Origin: Clostridium oryzae
GTDB taxonomy: Bacteria; Bacillota; Clostridia; Clostridiales; Clostridiaceae
DNA: 64,000 nt
Direction: 5' to 3'
NCBI RefSeq assembly: GCF_002029235.1
Contig: NZ_MZGV01000004.1
Span: forward strand, 62,001 to 126,000
Below, piece by piece: positions 8,609 through 16,235 of this stretch. Position numbers and translations under genes: made by a program. The notes beneath the pieces are model-generated. The model searched no databases, was not told the origin of the DNA, and saw nothing but the letters and a program-made list of their open reading frames with translations. The stretch's first letter is position 1, and every line of letters begins with the position of its first letter.

Positions 8609-9517
8609 CTAGAAAAGCCGGTGACTAGCCGAAGTACGGTAATGTTTCGGTGTACAGCCAATGGTCTGTAAGAATAAGCGATTATAATAGCTGATATTAT
8701 TAAAACCTGATAGATTAGCTATTTCACCTATCTTTTTATCTGTATCCAGCAGAAGATGGCAGCTTTGAATGATACGGTATCGCATGATGTATTGGACAGG
8801 AGTCACTTTCATAGTCTGTTTGAACATGCGGCAAAACTGGCCTTCACTCATTGGAATAAGGCCTGCTAATTCTGCTAATGTGATGTCATATGAATAATTC
8901 TCATGGATAAATTGTAAAACCGGCTTCAAGCGTTCCATATTGAATAAAACTGTATCATTAAGCTGACTTTTCACAGTTGCATTTTGGTAGTATAAATCCC
9001 AAATAGCAAATATATGACTTTTGATTGCTAATTCATGAGAATCTAGTTCGTGTTCCGGATAATTGCTTATTTCTATAAGATGTTTCATAATTTGGGCCTG
9101 CCAGAAATCTGAATTTGTATCAGTCTCTACTCTTCTTATAACTTCAGAAAATGCTAGATGTCCATTTAATATAGGAAGAATGTATTTTCTGCCGAAGCGT
9201 GTATAGAGATCTTCCTGCATAAGTTGGTAAGAAAAGTCAATGGCAAAAAAACTACATTTTTCGCCGGTAGCAGCTTTTGCCGAGTGGTAGAAATTTGAAT
9301 TTACGAATACAAAATCACCAGCGTTTAAAAGGTATTCCTTCTGTTCTATAGTAAAGATAACGTTTCCTTCAGTGATAACAAGTATTTCAAATTCTTTATG
9401 CCAATGAAGATAGAAAATCACATTTGTATCTTTAGGATAGGTAAGTTTATGAAGTGCTATCGGTAATTCAGCAGTACCATGAATTACTTTTTCCTCAAAA
9501 TTGCGGCGCTGATTCAT
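8609..9517 (-). CDS. AraC-family transcriptional regulator with cupin sensor
   Basis: 302 aa from the ATG at 9517, which follows AGGAGGTGT; an upstream in-frame start lacks a ribosome site. The N-terminal cupin (about 20-150; HWHKEFEILVITEG, then NAGDFVFVNS) should bind a sugar. The C-terminal double helix-turn-helix (about 205-300; ITLAELAGLIPMSEGQFCRM, then GFNNISYYNRLF) binds DNA. It is divergent from the alpha-xylosidase gene with 213 bases between starts, so it most likely activates that gene in response to xylo-oligosaccharide or isoprimeverose-type sugars. Confidence 0.88.
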   Translation of the reverse strand: MNQRRNFEEKVIHGTAELPIALHKLTYPKDTNVIFYLHWHKEFEILVITEGNVIFTIEQKEYLLNAGDFVFVNSNFYHSAKAATGEKCSFFAIDFSYQLMQEDLYTRFGRKYILPILNGHLAFSEVIRRVETDTNSDFWQAQIMKHLIEISNYPEHELDSHELAIKSHIFAIWDLYYQNATVKSQLNDTVLFNMERLKPVLQFIHENYSYDITLAELAGLIPMSEGQFCRMFKQTMKVTPVQYIMRYRIIQSCHLLLDTDKKIGEIANLSGFNNISYYNRLFLQTIGCTPKHYRTSASHRLF

Positions 9518-9696
9518 TGAAACACCTCCTGATAATAAAAAATAATATAAAAACATCAAAATAGTGTTAGAAATAAATATTATAGTTAAAGATTATATAA
9601 GCAAATATCAATATAATAACATATAGGTGGATTATAGTAAATGCATTATCTATAATTCAAAAATAGTGTCTTTCTTTTCTAAAATAATAATGGATT

Positions 9697-9716
9697 ATTG
9701 CTTCCAATGAAGCAAT
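9697..9716 (+). promoter_or_regulatory. Perfect hairpin directly before the alpha-xylosidase ribosome site
   Basis: ATTGCTTC-CAAT-GAAGCAAT is an 8-base perfect inverted repeat ending 4 bases before AAGGAG. It could be an operator half-pair or a 5' mRNA stabiliser; it has no T-run and is not a terminator. Confidence 0.4.
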
Positions 9717-9730
9717 GGGAAGGAGTAAAA

Positions 9731-12073
9731 ATGAAAGTAGCAGATGGTTTTTGGCTAAATAAGAAGGGATATGAAGTAAAGTATGCTTCACAACCTTATG
9801 AAATTGAAATATCAAAGAATGCAATTAAAGTTTTGGCAACTCCAGGTGTTATAGAGAATCGTGGAATGACGTTAGGTGGACCTAATCTTGAAATTACGTA
9901 TTCTTCAACTTCTGAGAATATAATCAAAGTAAACGTTACACATTTTAGCGGCGGACTTGATAATGTTCCTCATTTTGAATTGAATGAAGATACAGGGTAT
10001 ATACCTAATATTAATGAGACTGATGATTATGTTGAGTTAGTTTCTGGTGATACTAAAGTTGTAATTAAAAAGGGAACTGAGTGGAGTGTTCAGTATTATT
10101 ATAAGGATAGACATCTTACAGGAGGAGCATGGCGTTCTACTACTTATGTAAAAGAGAGCAAGTTTACTGCAAATGCAAGAATGGCACTGCAGGAGGATGA
10201 TGAGTTCTTTAACTATCCACAGGATCCGCATACAGTATATCTAAGAGAACAGTTAAAAACAGATATTGGTGAATGTATATATGGTTTCGGCGAGAAATTC
10301 ACTCCATTCGTTAAAAATGGACAGACTGTTGAGATTTGGAACAGTGATGGCGGTACTTGTTCAGATCAAAGTTATAAGAATATTCCTTTCTACATCTCAT
10401 CAAAGAGCTACGGTGTTTTCGTAAACAGTACAGACAAGGTATCCTTTGAAGTTATGTCAGATACAGTATCAAAGGTAACTTTTGCAGTTCCTGGAGAAGA
10501 ATTAGAGTATTTTGTAATTGGCGGAGAAAACTTGGAGGACGTATTAAAGAACTACACAACATTAACTGGTAAACCTGCATTGCCACCGGCATATTCTTTT
10601 GGTCTATGGTTATCAACTTCCTTTACAACTAATTATGATGAGAAAACAGTAAATTCCTTTATTGATGGAATGGCTGAGAGAGATATTCCATTACAGGTAT
10701 TTCATTTCGACTGTTTCTGGATGAAAGAATATGAGTGGTGTAACTTTGAATGGGATAAGAGACAGTTTCCAGATCCTCCAGCTATGCTTAAGAGACTTCA
10801 TGATAAAGGTTTAGAAATTTGTGTATGGATAAACTCTTATATAGGCCAGCGCTCAAAGCTATTTAATATAGGCAAGGAAAAAGGATATTTTATTAAAAAT
10901 CGTGATGGAAGTGTATTTCAAACTGATTTCTGGCAGCCAGGCATGGCCATTGTTGACTTTACAAACCCAGAAGCTTGTGATTGGTACAAGAGCTTGCTTA
11001 AAGAATTGTTCAAGATGGGCGTTAATAATATCAAGACTGATTTTGGTGAAAGAATCCCAACAAAATGTGTATACTACAACGGTATGGATCCAATTAAGAT
11101 GCACAATTACTATACTTATCTTTATAACAAATGTGTATTTGAAGCATTAGAAGAATACTATGGAAAAGATAAGGCTTGTTTATTTGCAAGGAGTGCAACA
11201 GCAGGCGGACAGAAGTTCCCTGTACATTGGGGCGGAGATTGTTATGCAGAATATTCTGCAATGGCTGAAACTGTTCGTGGTGGTCTTTCCCTTTGTTCTT
11301 CAGGTTTTGGTTTCTTCAGTCATGATATCGGAGGCTTTGAAGCAACTGCTCCTGCAGATGTATATAAGAGATGGTGTGCCTTTGGCTTGATGTCAACTCA
11401 CAGCCGTTTGCATGGTTCATCCTCTTACAGAGTGCCATGGAACTTTGATGAAGAAGCTTGTGATGTTTTAAGATTCTATGCAAAGCTGAAGGGTAAAATG
11501 ATGCCATATCTTTGGGCTCAGGCAATCAAGACTCATGAGGTTGGTGTACCTATGATGCGTTCAATGGTTATTGCATTCTCAAATGATACTGCATGCAAAT
11601 ATCTTGATCAGCAGTATATGTTAGGAGATAATCTTATAATCGTACCAGTAATGAACGAGCAAGGCCTAGCTGAATTCTATGTACCAGAAGGTAAATGGAT
11701 TGATATAGTTACAAAGGATACTTATGAAGGCGGAAGATACTATCAAAGAAAATGCGATTACTATCAGATGCCAATTCTTGCAAGACCAAATTCAATTGTA
11801 ACTTATGGTGAATTTGCAACTAATAATGTTGTGTATGATTACCTTCAAAATGCGGAAGTTACAATCTACAGTCTGGAAGATGGCAAGACTGCTGCAGCTT
11901 CAATCTATGATAGTGAGGCAAACAAACTTACTGATATTACTGCAACGAGAAGCGGCAATGTAATCAATGTGACTTATGGTAAAGTTGATAAGAACTTCAA
12001 AGTTGTTGTTGCTGGTACTGATAAGAGTGCTTATGCCGCAGCTGGAAGCACAAGTGTACAGATTAACTTATAA
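9731..12073 (+). CDS. yicI: GH31 alpha-xylosidase
   Basis: 780 aa from the ATG at 9731 behind AAGGAG. The order is an N-terminal beta-sandwich (1-280), the TIM barrel (290-640) and C-terminal beta domains. The catalytic nucleophile motif IKTDFGERIP (D437) is that of E. coli YicI, not the WxDMNE of alpha-glucosidases. The acid/base Asp is in HWGGDC (D503). It releases alpha-linked xylose from xyloglucan oligosaccharides or isoprimeverose in the cytosol, as no signal peptide is present. It is divergent from the AraC regulator and has its own terminator. Specificity for xylose is a strong family inference. Confidence 0.92.
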   Translation: MKVADGFWLNKKGYEVKYASQPYEIEISKNAIKVLATPGVIENRGMTLGGPNLEITYSSTSENIIKVNVTHFSGGLDNVPHFELNEDTGYIPNINETDDYVELVSGDTKVVIKKGTEWSVQYYYKDRHLTGGAWRSTTYVKESKFTANARMALQEDDEFFNYPQDPHTVYLREQLKTDIGECIYGFGEKFTPFVKNGQTVEIWNSDGGTCSDQSYKNIPFYISSKSYGVFVNSTDKVSFEVMSDTVSKVTFAVPGEELEYFVIGGENLEDVLKNYTTLTGKPALPPAYSFGLWLSTSFTTNYDEKTVNSFIDGMAERDIPLQVFHFDCFWMKEYEWCNFEWDKRQFPDPPAMLKRLHDKGLEICVWINSYIGQRSKLFNIGKEKGYFIKNRDGSVFQTDFWQPGMAIVDFTNPEACDWYKSLLKELFKMGVNNIKTDFGERIPTKCVYYNGMDPIKMHNYYTYLYNKCVFEALEEYYGKDKACLFARSATAGGQKFPVHWGGDCYAEYSAMAETVRGGLSLCSSGFGFFSHDIGGFEATAPADVYKRWCAFGLMSTHSRLHGSSSYRVPWNFDEEACDVLRFYAKLKGKMMPYLWAQAIKTHEVGVPMMRSMVIAFSNDTACKYLDQQYMLGDNLIIVPVMNEQGLAEFYVPEGKWIDIVTKDTYEGGRYYQRKCDYYQMPILARPNSIVTYGEFATNNVVYDYLQNAEVTIYSLEDGKTAAASIYDSEANKLTDITATRSGNVINVTYGKVDKNFKVVVAGTDKSAYAAAGSTSVQINL

Positions 12074-12106
12074 TAATGAAAAAATATAAATTTTTTAATT
12101 AAAATT

Positions 12107-12150
12107 AAGGAAGAGAAATCTTTGAATGATGAAGATTCCTCTTCCTTTGT
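12107..12150 (+). terminator. Terminator after alpha-xylosidase
   Basis: AAGGAAGAGAAATCTT pairs with AAGATTCCTCTTCCTT with one mismatch, in a purine/pyrimidine-rich stem of 16 bases. Confidence 0.65.
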
Positions 12151-12198
12151 TGATTACGGAGTTAATATCTAAGCAATATAATGAATATCTATAAAAAA

Positions 12199-12239
12199 TA
12201 CATATATATTTTGACATATATATGTACAGGTGATACAAT
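12199..12239 (+). promoter_or_regulatory. Sigma-A promoter of the ClC gene with embedded inverted repeat
   Basis: -35 TTGACA (12211-12216), a 17-base spacer, then -10 TACAAT (12234-12239). The arms TACATATATAT (12199-12209) and ATATATATGTA (12216-12226) form an 11-base inverted repeat around the -35. The TTGACA-TATATATG block resembles the promoters of ablB and the GGDEF gene. Confidence 0.7.
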
Positions 12240-12288
12240 TATTAATTGGAAATGAGTCTTTTGCTTTAGTTTGTCGGGGTGACGTAAA

Positions 12289-13872
12289 ATGAATGAAAGC
12301 GATAAATGTGATATATATAATACATTATTTCACTGGAGCAGTTTAAAGCTAAAACTTGTAATAGAAGGAATAGCGGTAGGATTAATTACAGGTTTAATTG
12401 TAGTATTATATAGATTCTTATTAGAAAAGTCAGTTATTTTTATAGATAATATTTATATTGCTTTGAAGTCTCAATATTGGCTGATTCCACTATGGGTTTT
12501 TGTTTTGGTATTAATCGGTTACGGAGTGGGGAGATTGGTTAAAAATGAACCTATGATTAGTGGAAGTGGTATTCCTCAGGTAGAGGGAGTTCTAACTAGA
12601 AAGCTTGAGATGGTATGGTGGAAAGTAATACTAGGTAAATTTTTCGGAGGAGTGTTGACCATAGGATCAGGGCTATCACTTGGAAGAGAAGGTCCATCTG
12701 TTCAATTAGGAGCTGCTGTTGGACAAGGCTTTGGAAAAATATTCAGAAGAATTAAATTAGAGGAAAAATTTCTTATAACTAGTGGGGCAAGCGCAGGCCT
12801 TTCTGCTGCGTTCAATGCGCCGTTAGCTGGTGCTATGTTTTCGTTAGAAGAGGTTCATAAGAATTTTTCACCTTTAGTACTTTTATCTTCTTTATCAGCA
12901 GCATTAACTGCTAATTTTGTGTCTAGTGAGTTTTTAGGATTAAAACCTGTATTTGATTTTAAAAATGTATCTGTTTTGCCTTTACAATATTATTTGTATA
13001 TTATTGTTCTAGGAATAATAATTGGAGGACTTGGTGTTTTATTTAATAAGGCTTTACTTGGAACTCAGACTATATATGCCAAACAGAAATGGCTTAATCA
13101 GCAATTTAGAATTATAGTACCTTTATTATGTTCTGTAGCGTTAGGTTTTACCCTTCCACAAGTTTTAGGAGGTGGGCATGAACTTATTGGATCACTAATT
13201 AAGGCTAATTTTACAATTAAATTTCTTATAATATTATTAGTAATTAAATTCCTTTTTACAATGGTAAGTTATGGCTCAGGGGCTCCTGGTGGAATTTTTT
13301 TGCCGCTTCTAGCCATAGGTGCTTTAATAGGTAATATATATGGAAATGTCCTTATAGATATTTTCCATTTTGACAACAGTTACTTAAGTAATTTTATAAT
13401 ACTCGCTATGGCAGGGTATTTTACTGCAGTGGTGAGAGCCCCTATAACAGGAAGCATTTTAATTACTGAAATGACAGGATCATTAAGTCACTTAATGTCA
13501 TTGGCACTTGTTTCAATTGTAGCATATATAGTTGCAGATTTATTGGGTGAAGGGCCAATTTATGAGTCATTACTTAACAGATTTTTGAATAGAAATACTG
13601 GCGATAAGTTTCAAGGAAGCAGGCACAATAAAGTATTGCTCGAGATAGCAGTATGTATGGGATCAATAATTGATGAGAAAAGAATAAAAGAGATAACATG
13701 GCCGCAAAATTGTCTATTGGTTGCAGTTAAGCGTGGAAAAACTGAAATAATTCCTGAGGGTAATACTCTGCTTACTACTGGTGATTATCTGATAGTTCTT
13801 ACCAATGAAGACGAATCGGAAAAAATAACTAACGAATTACTTGGAATGTCAAAAAGCCTTGAATTAGCTTAG
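12289..13872 (+). CDS. clcA: ClC-type chloride/proton antiporter with C-terminal RCK_C domain
   Basis: 527 aa. The selectivity-filter motifs GSGIPQ (92-97) and GREGPS (132-137) are present; E134 is the gating glutamate. GREGP is the classical ClC form, not the fluoride-specific variant. About ten membrane helices run to residue 430. From about 450 to 520 a TrkA-C/RCK_C domain follows (ITWPQNCLLVAVKRG, then LTTGDYLIVLTNEDE), the type known in some families to bind nucleotides including c-di-AMP. The GGGGTGA ribosome site is clear. Its neighbour is the c-di-AMP-riboswitch gene ablB, which suggests a shared role in ion or osmotic balance. Confidence 0.88.
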   Translation: MNESDKCDIYNTLFHWSSLKLKLVIEGIAVGLITGLIVVLYRFLLEKSVIFIDNIYIALKSQYWLIPLWVFVLVLIGYGVGRLVKNEPMISGSGIPQVEGVLTRKLEMVWWKVILGKFFGGVLTIGSGLSLGREGPSVQLGAAVGQGFGKIFRRIKLEEKFLITSGASAGLSAAFNAPLAGAMFSLEEVHKNFSPLVLLSSLSAALTANFVSSEFLGLKPVFDFKNVSVLPLQYYLYIIVLGIIIGGLGVLFNKALLGTQTIYAKQKWLNQQFRIIVPLLCSVALGFTLPQVLGGGHELIGSLIKANFTIKFLIILLVIKFLFTMVSYGSGAPGGIFLPLLAIGALIGNIYGNVLIDIFHFDNSYLSNFIILAMAGYFTAVVRAPITGSILITEMTGSLSHLMSLALVSIVAYIVADLLGEGPIYESLLNRFLNRNTGDKFQGSRHNKVLLEIAVCMGSIIDEKRIKEITWPQNCLLVAVKRGKTEIIPEGNTLLTTGDYLIVLTNEDESEKITNELLGMSKSLELA

Positions 13873-13880
13873 TATAAATA

Positions 13881-13930
13881 AAAAAGCTTCAACGAGTATA
13901 GATATAAATATAATCGCTGAAGCTTTTTTT
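13881..13930 (+). terminator. Terminator after ClC gene
   Basis: AAAAAGCTTCAACGA and TCGCTGAAGCTTTTTTT pair with one mismatch, ending in a T-run. Confidence 0.8.
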
Positions 13931-13934
13931 ACAC

Positions 13935-13974
13935 TTTAGGAATTTATGTATTTTGCTAATTGTGGATAACTTTT
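13935..13974 (+). repeat. Dispersed repeat with DnaA-box-like site (copy A)
   Basis: TTTAGGAATTTATGTATTTT, then GCTAATTGTGGATAACTTTT. TGTGGATAA (13961-13969) is the complement of TTATCCACA. Related copies lie at 20791, 34877, 49898 and 59221, all intergenic and all in the same orientation. Confidence 0.65.
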
Positions 13975-14009
13975 AATTAATATAAAGATACACCACTAAA
14001 TAGGAGAAA

Positions 14010-14072
14010 AGGTGCATAAAATTTGTGTTACAAATGCTTAATGAACGGATCAATCTCCGTAGTGCCACAACA
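14010..14072 (-). repeat. 3'-UTR hairpin element related to the copy at 6013
   Basis: On the minus strand this reads GTGGCACTACGGAGATTGAT, then CCGTTCATTAAG. It shares GTGGCA, ATCC and GTTCATTAAG with the element after the sugar kinase. It contains two small hairpins (ATTTGT-GTT-ACAAAT and CGGA-TCAATC-TCCG) and follows the ablB stop codon. Confidence 0.45.
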
Positions 14073-14088
14073 TTTCATTTTTTATTTA

Positions 14089-14952
14089 TTACATTATGTT
14101 ACGAATATCTTTAAACCAAATATTCATATCTTCAAATGTACCGCATATATTGCAGTTATTAATTAGTCGTCCTCCAAATTTGTAATTGTATTTGCTTAAT
14201 ACAATATTCATACTAATATTAGTTGCTCTAGATAAACTGAATAGAGTAATAAATCCTTTATTTTTAAGATCTTCTTCTAGAGAATAAACAATATTCGATA
14301 ATATGCCTTTACATCTATATAATGGATAAGTAGCACAGTCAGCTATTTCAGCATTTAAATTATTTTTATCCATAATTGCTGATGCAATACCAATGACCTT
14401 TTTATCATATACAGCGATTTTATATAAGACTTGCTTATTTATAGTTCTCCTTAAATATTCTTTATCATAAATAGGATAAGGATATGTTGAAAATGTTTTG
14501 GAAAACAGCTCGGCCATTTCATCTATATCATCTTCATTAGCATTTCTGATACAGTATTTAGAATTATAAATACTGTGGGTATAAGCATTTTTTACATTGA
14601 CAGAACGCCTTAATAACGAGTCTTTTCGAACGTGGTCGTTGCATATTTCTCTTTCCTTATGTATGAAATATGACATGCAAAATGCATCTTTTCCTTTGAA
14701 ATATCCTTCTATTGTACCTTCTAATTTAAACTTAGCATCTCTAAAAAATATTGAAGTTTCGCCATCACAGTTACATATAATTTTTCCTAAATGTTGTTTT
14801 GAAGAAAAATGAATTATTCGTTTTATATTAAGAATTGATATATTATCTAAATCAAGTATTCTAACTAGTTTATTAGTATAGTCTACATATATCTTAGTAT
14901 GGTCTATTTTGGTAAAGTAATTATTGCTCAAATTACAACTTTGCAATGTCAT
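14089..14952 (-). CDS. ablB: Beta-lysine N6-acetyltransferase (GNAT)
   Basis: 287 aa. The C-terminal GNAT domain (about 130-285) carries AblB-like signatures: TYPYPIYDKEYLR, NAEIADCATYPLYRCKGILS (acetyl-CoA loop) and KYNYKFGGRLINNCNICG. The N-terminal half is the AblB-specific region. AblB acetylates beta-lysine to the compatible solute N-epsilon-acetyl-beta-lysine. The usual partner ablA (lysine 2,3-aminomutase) is not adjacent and not in the window. The ATG follows AAGGAG. A c-di-AMP riboswitch with a terminator precedes it, which fits control of osmolyte synthesis by the turgor signal c-di-AMP. Confidence 0.85.
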   Translation of the reverse strand: MTLQSCNLSNNYFTKIDHTKIYVDYTNKLVRILDLDNISILNIKRIIHFSSKQHLGKIICNCDGETSIFFRDAKFKLEGTIEGYFKGKDAFCMSYFIHKEREICNDHVRKDSLLRRSVNVKNAYTHSIYNSKYCIRNANEDDIDEMAELFSKTFSTYPYPIYDKEYLRRTINKQVLYKIAVYDKKVIGIASAIMDKNNLNAEIADCATYPLYRCKGILSNIVYSLEEDLKNKGFITLFSLSRATNISMNIVLSKYNYKFGGRLINNCNICGTFEDMNIWFKDIRNIM

Positions 14953-14990
14953 AGAATTGATAGCTCCTTAATGATTATTCTTACTAAAAC

Positions 14991-15024
14991 AAAAATAAGC
15001 CGTAGAGAAGTCTCTACAGCTTAT
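14991..15024 (-). terminator. Riboswitch expression-platform terminator of ablB
   Basis: On the minus strand ATAAGCTGTAGAGA pairs with TCTCTACGGCTTAT (one G-T pair), followed by TTTTTG. It lies between the c-di-AMP aptamer and the ablB start, as expected for an attenuator. Confidence 0.8.
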
Positions 15025-15067
15025 CAAGCCTTATTATTCATATATATCAAAAAGAATGATATTAATA

Positions 15068-15205
15068 TGCTAAGAAAAACCTCTCTTCAACGCTTACGAG
15101 ATTAGCTGTCGGATTCGGATTGAAGAAATTAACCCTACTTGTCATAATGACAAGATTCACCCCTAAATTGGTTCTCCCGCTCAATTGATTCAGCGCTAGC
15201 AATAT
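15068..15205 (-). ncRNA. Cyclic di-AMP riboswitch (ydaO/yuaA type)
   Basis: Read on the minus strand, the conserved ydaO landmarks occur in order: GCTGAATC, GCGGGAGAACC, GGGGTGAATC, AGGGTTAAT, then AATCCGACAGCTAATCTCGT and AAGCG, then GAAGAGAGG. The outer ends TGCTA and TTAGCA can close the P1 stem. It precedes a terminator and ablB. ydaO switches normally turn genes off when c-di-AMP is high, so ablB should be transcribed when c-di-AMP falls under osmotic stress. The motif match is strong by eye; a covariance search would settle it. Confidence 0.88.
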
Positions 15206-15217
15206 TTATTTTATTAA

Positions 15218-15246
15218 AGTATAGCATTTGGATATATATATGTCAA
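15218..15246 (-). promoter_or_regulatory. Sigma-A promoter of ablB
   Basis: Minus strand: -35 TTGACA (15241-15246), 17-base spacer beginning TATATATAT, -10 TATACT (15218-15223), ending about 15 bases before the riboswitch. Confidence 0.7.
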
Positions 15247-15316
15247 TGTATATATAAATAGCGTATCATGCTGAAAATGAATGTATATAAAGAATATTAA
15301 TACATCTAGGTATATA

Positions 15317-15348
15317 TTGACACATATATATGCTAACGCTAATATAAT
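15317..15348 (+). promoter_or_regulatory. Sigma-A promoter of the GGDEF gene
   Basis: -35 TTGACA (15317-15322), 17-base spacer starting CATATATATG, -10 TAATAT (15340-15345; TATAAT overlaps at 15343). It is divergent from the ablB promoter and built on the same TTGACA-(C)ATATATAT block. Confidence 0.6.
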
Positions 15349-15473
15349 TAAGGTATAAAGAATCTTATGTTAATATAATAGTATTGAATTTTATATAGTG
15401 TACTTAAAGTCAAATCTAGCATTAGTGAATCATTACGCCGTTATATACACTGCATAAATTATTGGAGGTAACT

Positions 15474-16091
15474 ATGGACAAAATACTCGTTAAAAAAGAA
15501 GAATTAATAAATAAGATGGAAGAGCTTATATTGAGGAATGAAGGACCATTTAGTATAGTAGTAGCAGATATAGATGACTTTAAAAATTTAAATGCTCTGT
15601 ATGGAGATTTTACTGGCGATGAAGTAATAGAAAAGCTTATTTCCATATTACATAATAATTTAGCTCCTACAGATCTCATTTATAGAAGAGGAGACGAATT
15701 TAATATTTTGCTTGTAAAAAAAGGTGCTGAGAGAAGTTTTATGGAGTTAGAAGAAATAAGAAGATATTTATCAGATAATACCTTTTCGTTAGGTGATGAC
15801 AAAGAGAAGAGTTTATACTTTACATTGAGTTTTGGAGTTGCTAGTTATCCGAGAGATGCTAAAAATGTAGTTGAACTTTTTAGAGTAGCTGATAGTGCTT
15901 TATTTAGAGCTAAAGAATTGGGCAAAAATAGAATTTGTCTTTCAGAAGCAGAAAATATGGTTTTGAAATCTAATTATTTTACCAAAACTCAACTCGATAG
16001 ACTTTCAAGACTTTCAAAATCAACTGATAGAACAGAAGCTTTTCTCCTTAGAGAAGCACTTGATGATTTATTTAAGAAGTATAGCAGATAA
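15474..16091 (+). CDS. GGDEF-domain protein with C-terminal ribbon-helix-helix-like tail
   Basis: 205 aa from the ATG at 15474, seven or eight bases after TTGGAGGT. Residues about 15-150 are a GGDEF (diguanylate cyclase) fold with VVADIDDFKNLN (metal Asp D32), YGDFTGDEV and the signature RGDEF (72-76). The first Gly is replaced by Arg, so activity is uncertain. Residues about 158-205 (FTKTQLDRLSRL, then DRTEAFLLREALDDLF) look like a ribbon-helix-helix DNA-binding unit. There are no membrane or sensor domains, so the protein is soluble. It could be a nucleotide-regulated DNA-binding protein or simply a dimerisation fusion. It lies between the ablB riboswitch and two amino-acid permeases. Confidence 0.75.
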   Translation: MDKILVKKEELINKMEELILRNEGPFSIVVADIDDFKNLNALYGDFTGDEVIEKLISILHNNLAPTDLIYRRGDEFNILLVKKGAERSFMELEEIRRYLSDNTFSLGDDKEKSLYFTLSFGVASYPRDAKNVVELFRVADSALFRAKELGKNRICLSEAENMVLKSNYFTKTQLDRLSRLSKSTDRTEAFLLREALDDLFKKYSR

Positions 16092-16171
16092 ATAGTTACT
16101 GCTATGAAGGAAGTGAAGATTTTGGAGAAAACCATATACCCTGCCGTGAAGAATCAGTATAAGAATACATT

Positions 16172-16235
16172 TTTGTATTTGAGGAATAATATTATTCATC
16201 GTAACACGACTTTGGTATTGGAGGATAATATTATG
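16172..16235 (+). repeat. Imperfect direct duplication of a ribosome-site region
   Basis: TTTGTATTTGAGGAATAATA followed by TTATT (around 16172-16196), and TTTGGTATTGGAGGATAATA followed by TTATG (16211-16235), are near copies about 38 bases apart. Only the second has an ATG, which is the permease start. Confidence 0.45.

Noticed and set aside
12160..12288. Fluoride riboswitch before the ClC gene
   Set aside because: No crcB-motif landmarks, and the protein has the GREGP filter of ordinary ClC antiporters.
13935..13974. Replication origin suggested by DnaA-box-like sites
   Set aside because: The boxes are single, 6-15 kb apart, with no cluster, no dnaA/dnaN genes and no AT-rich unwinding element beside them.
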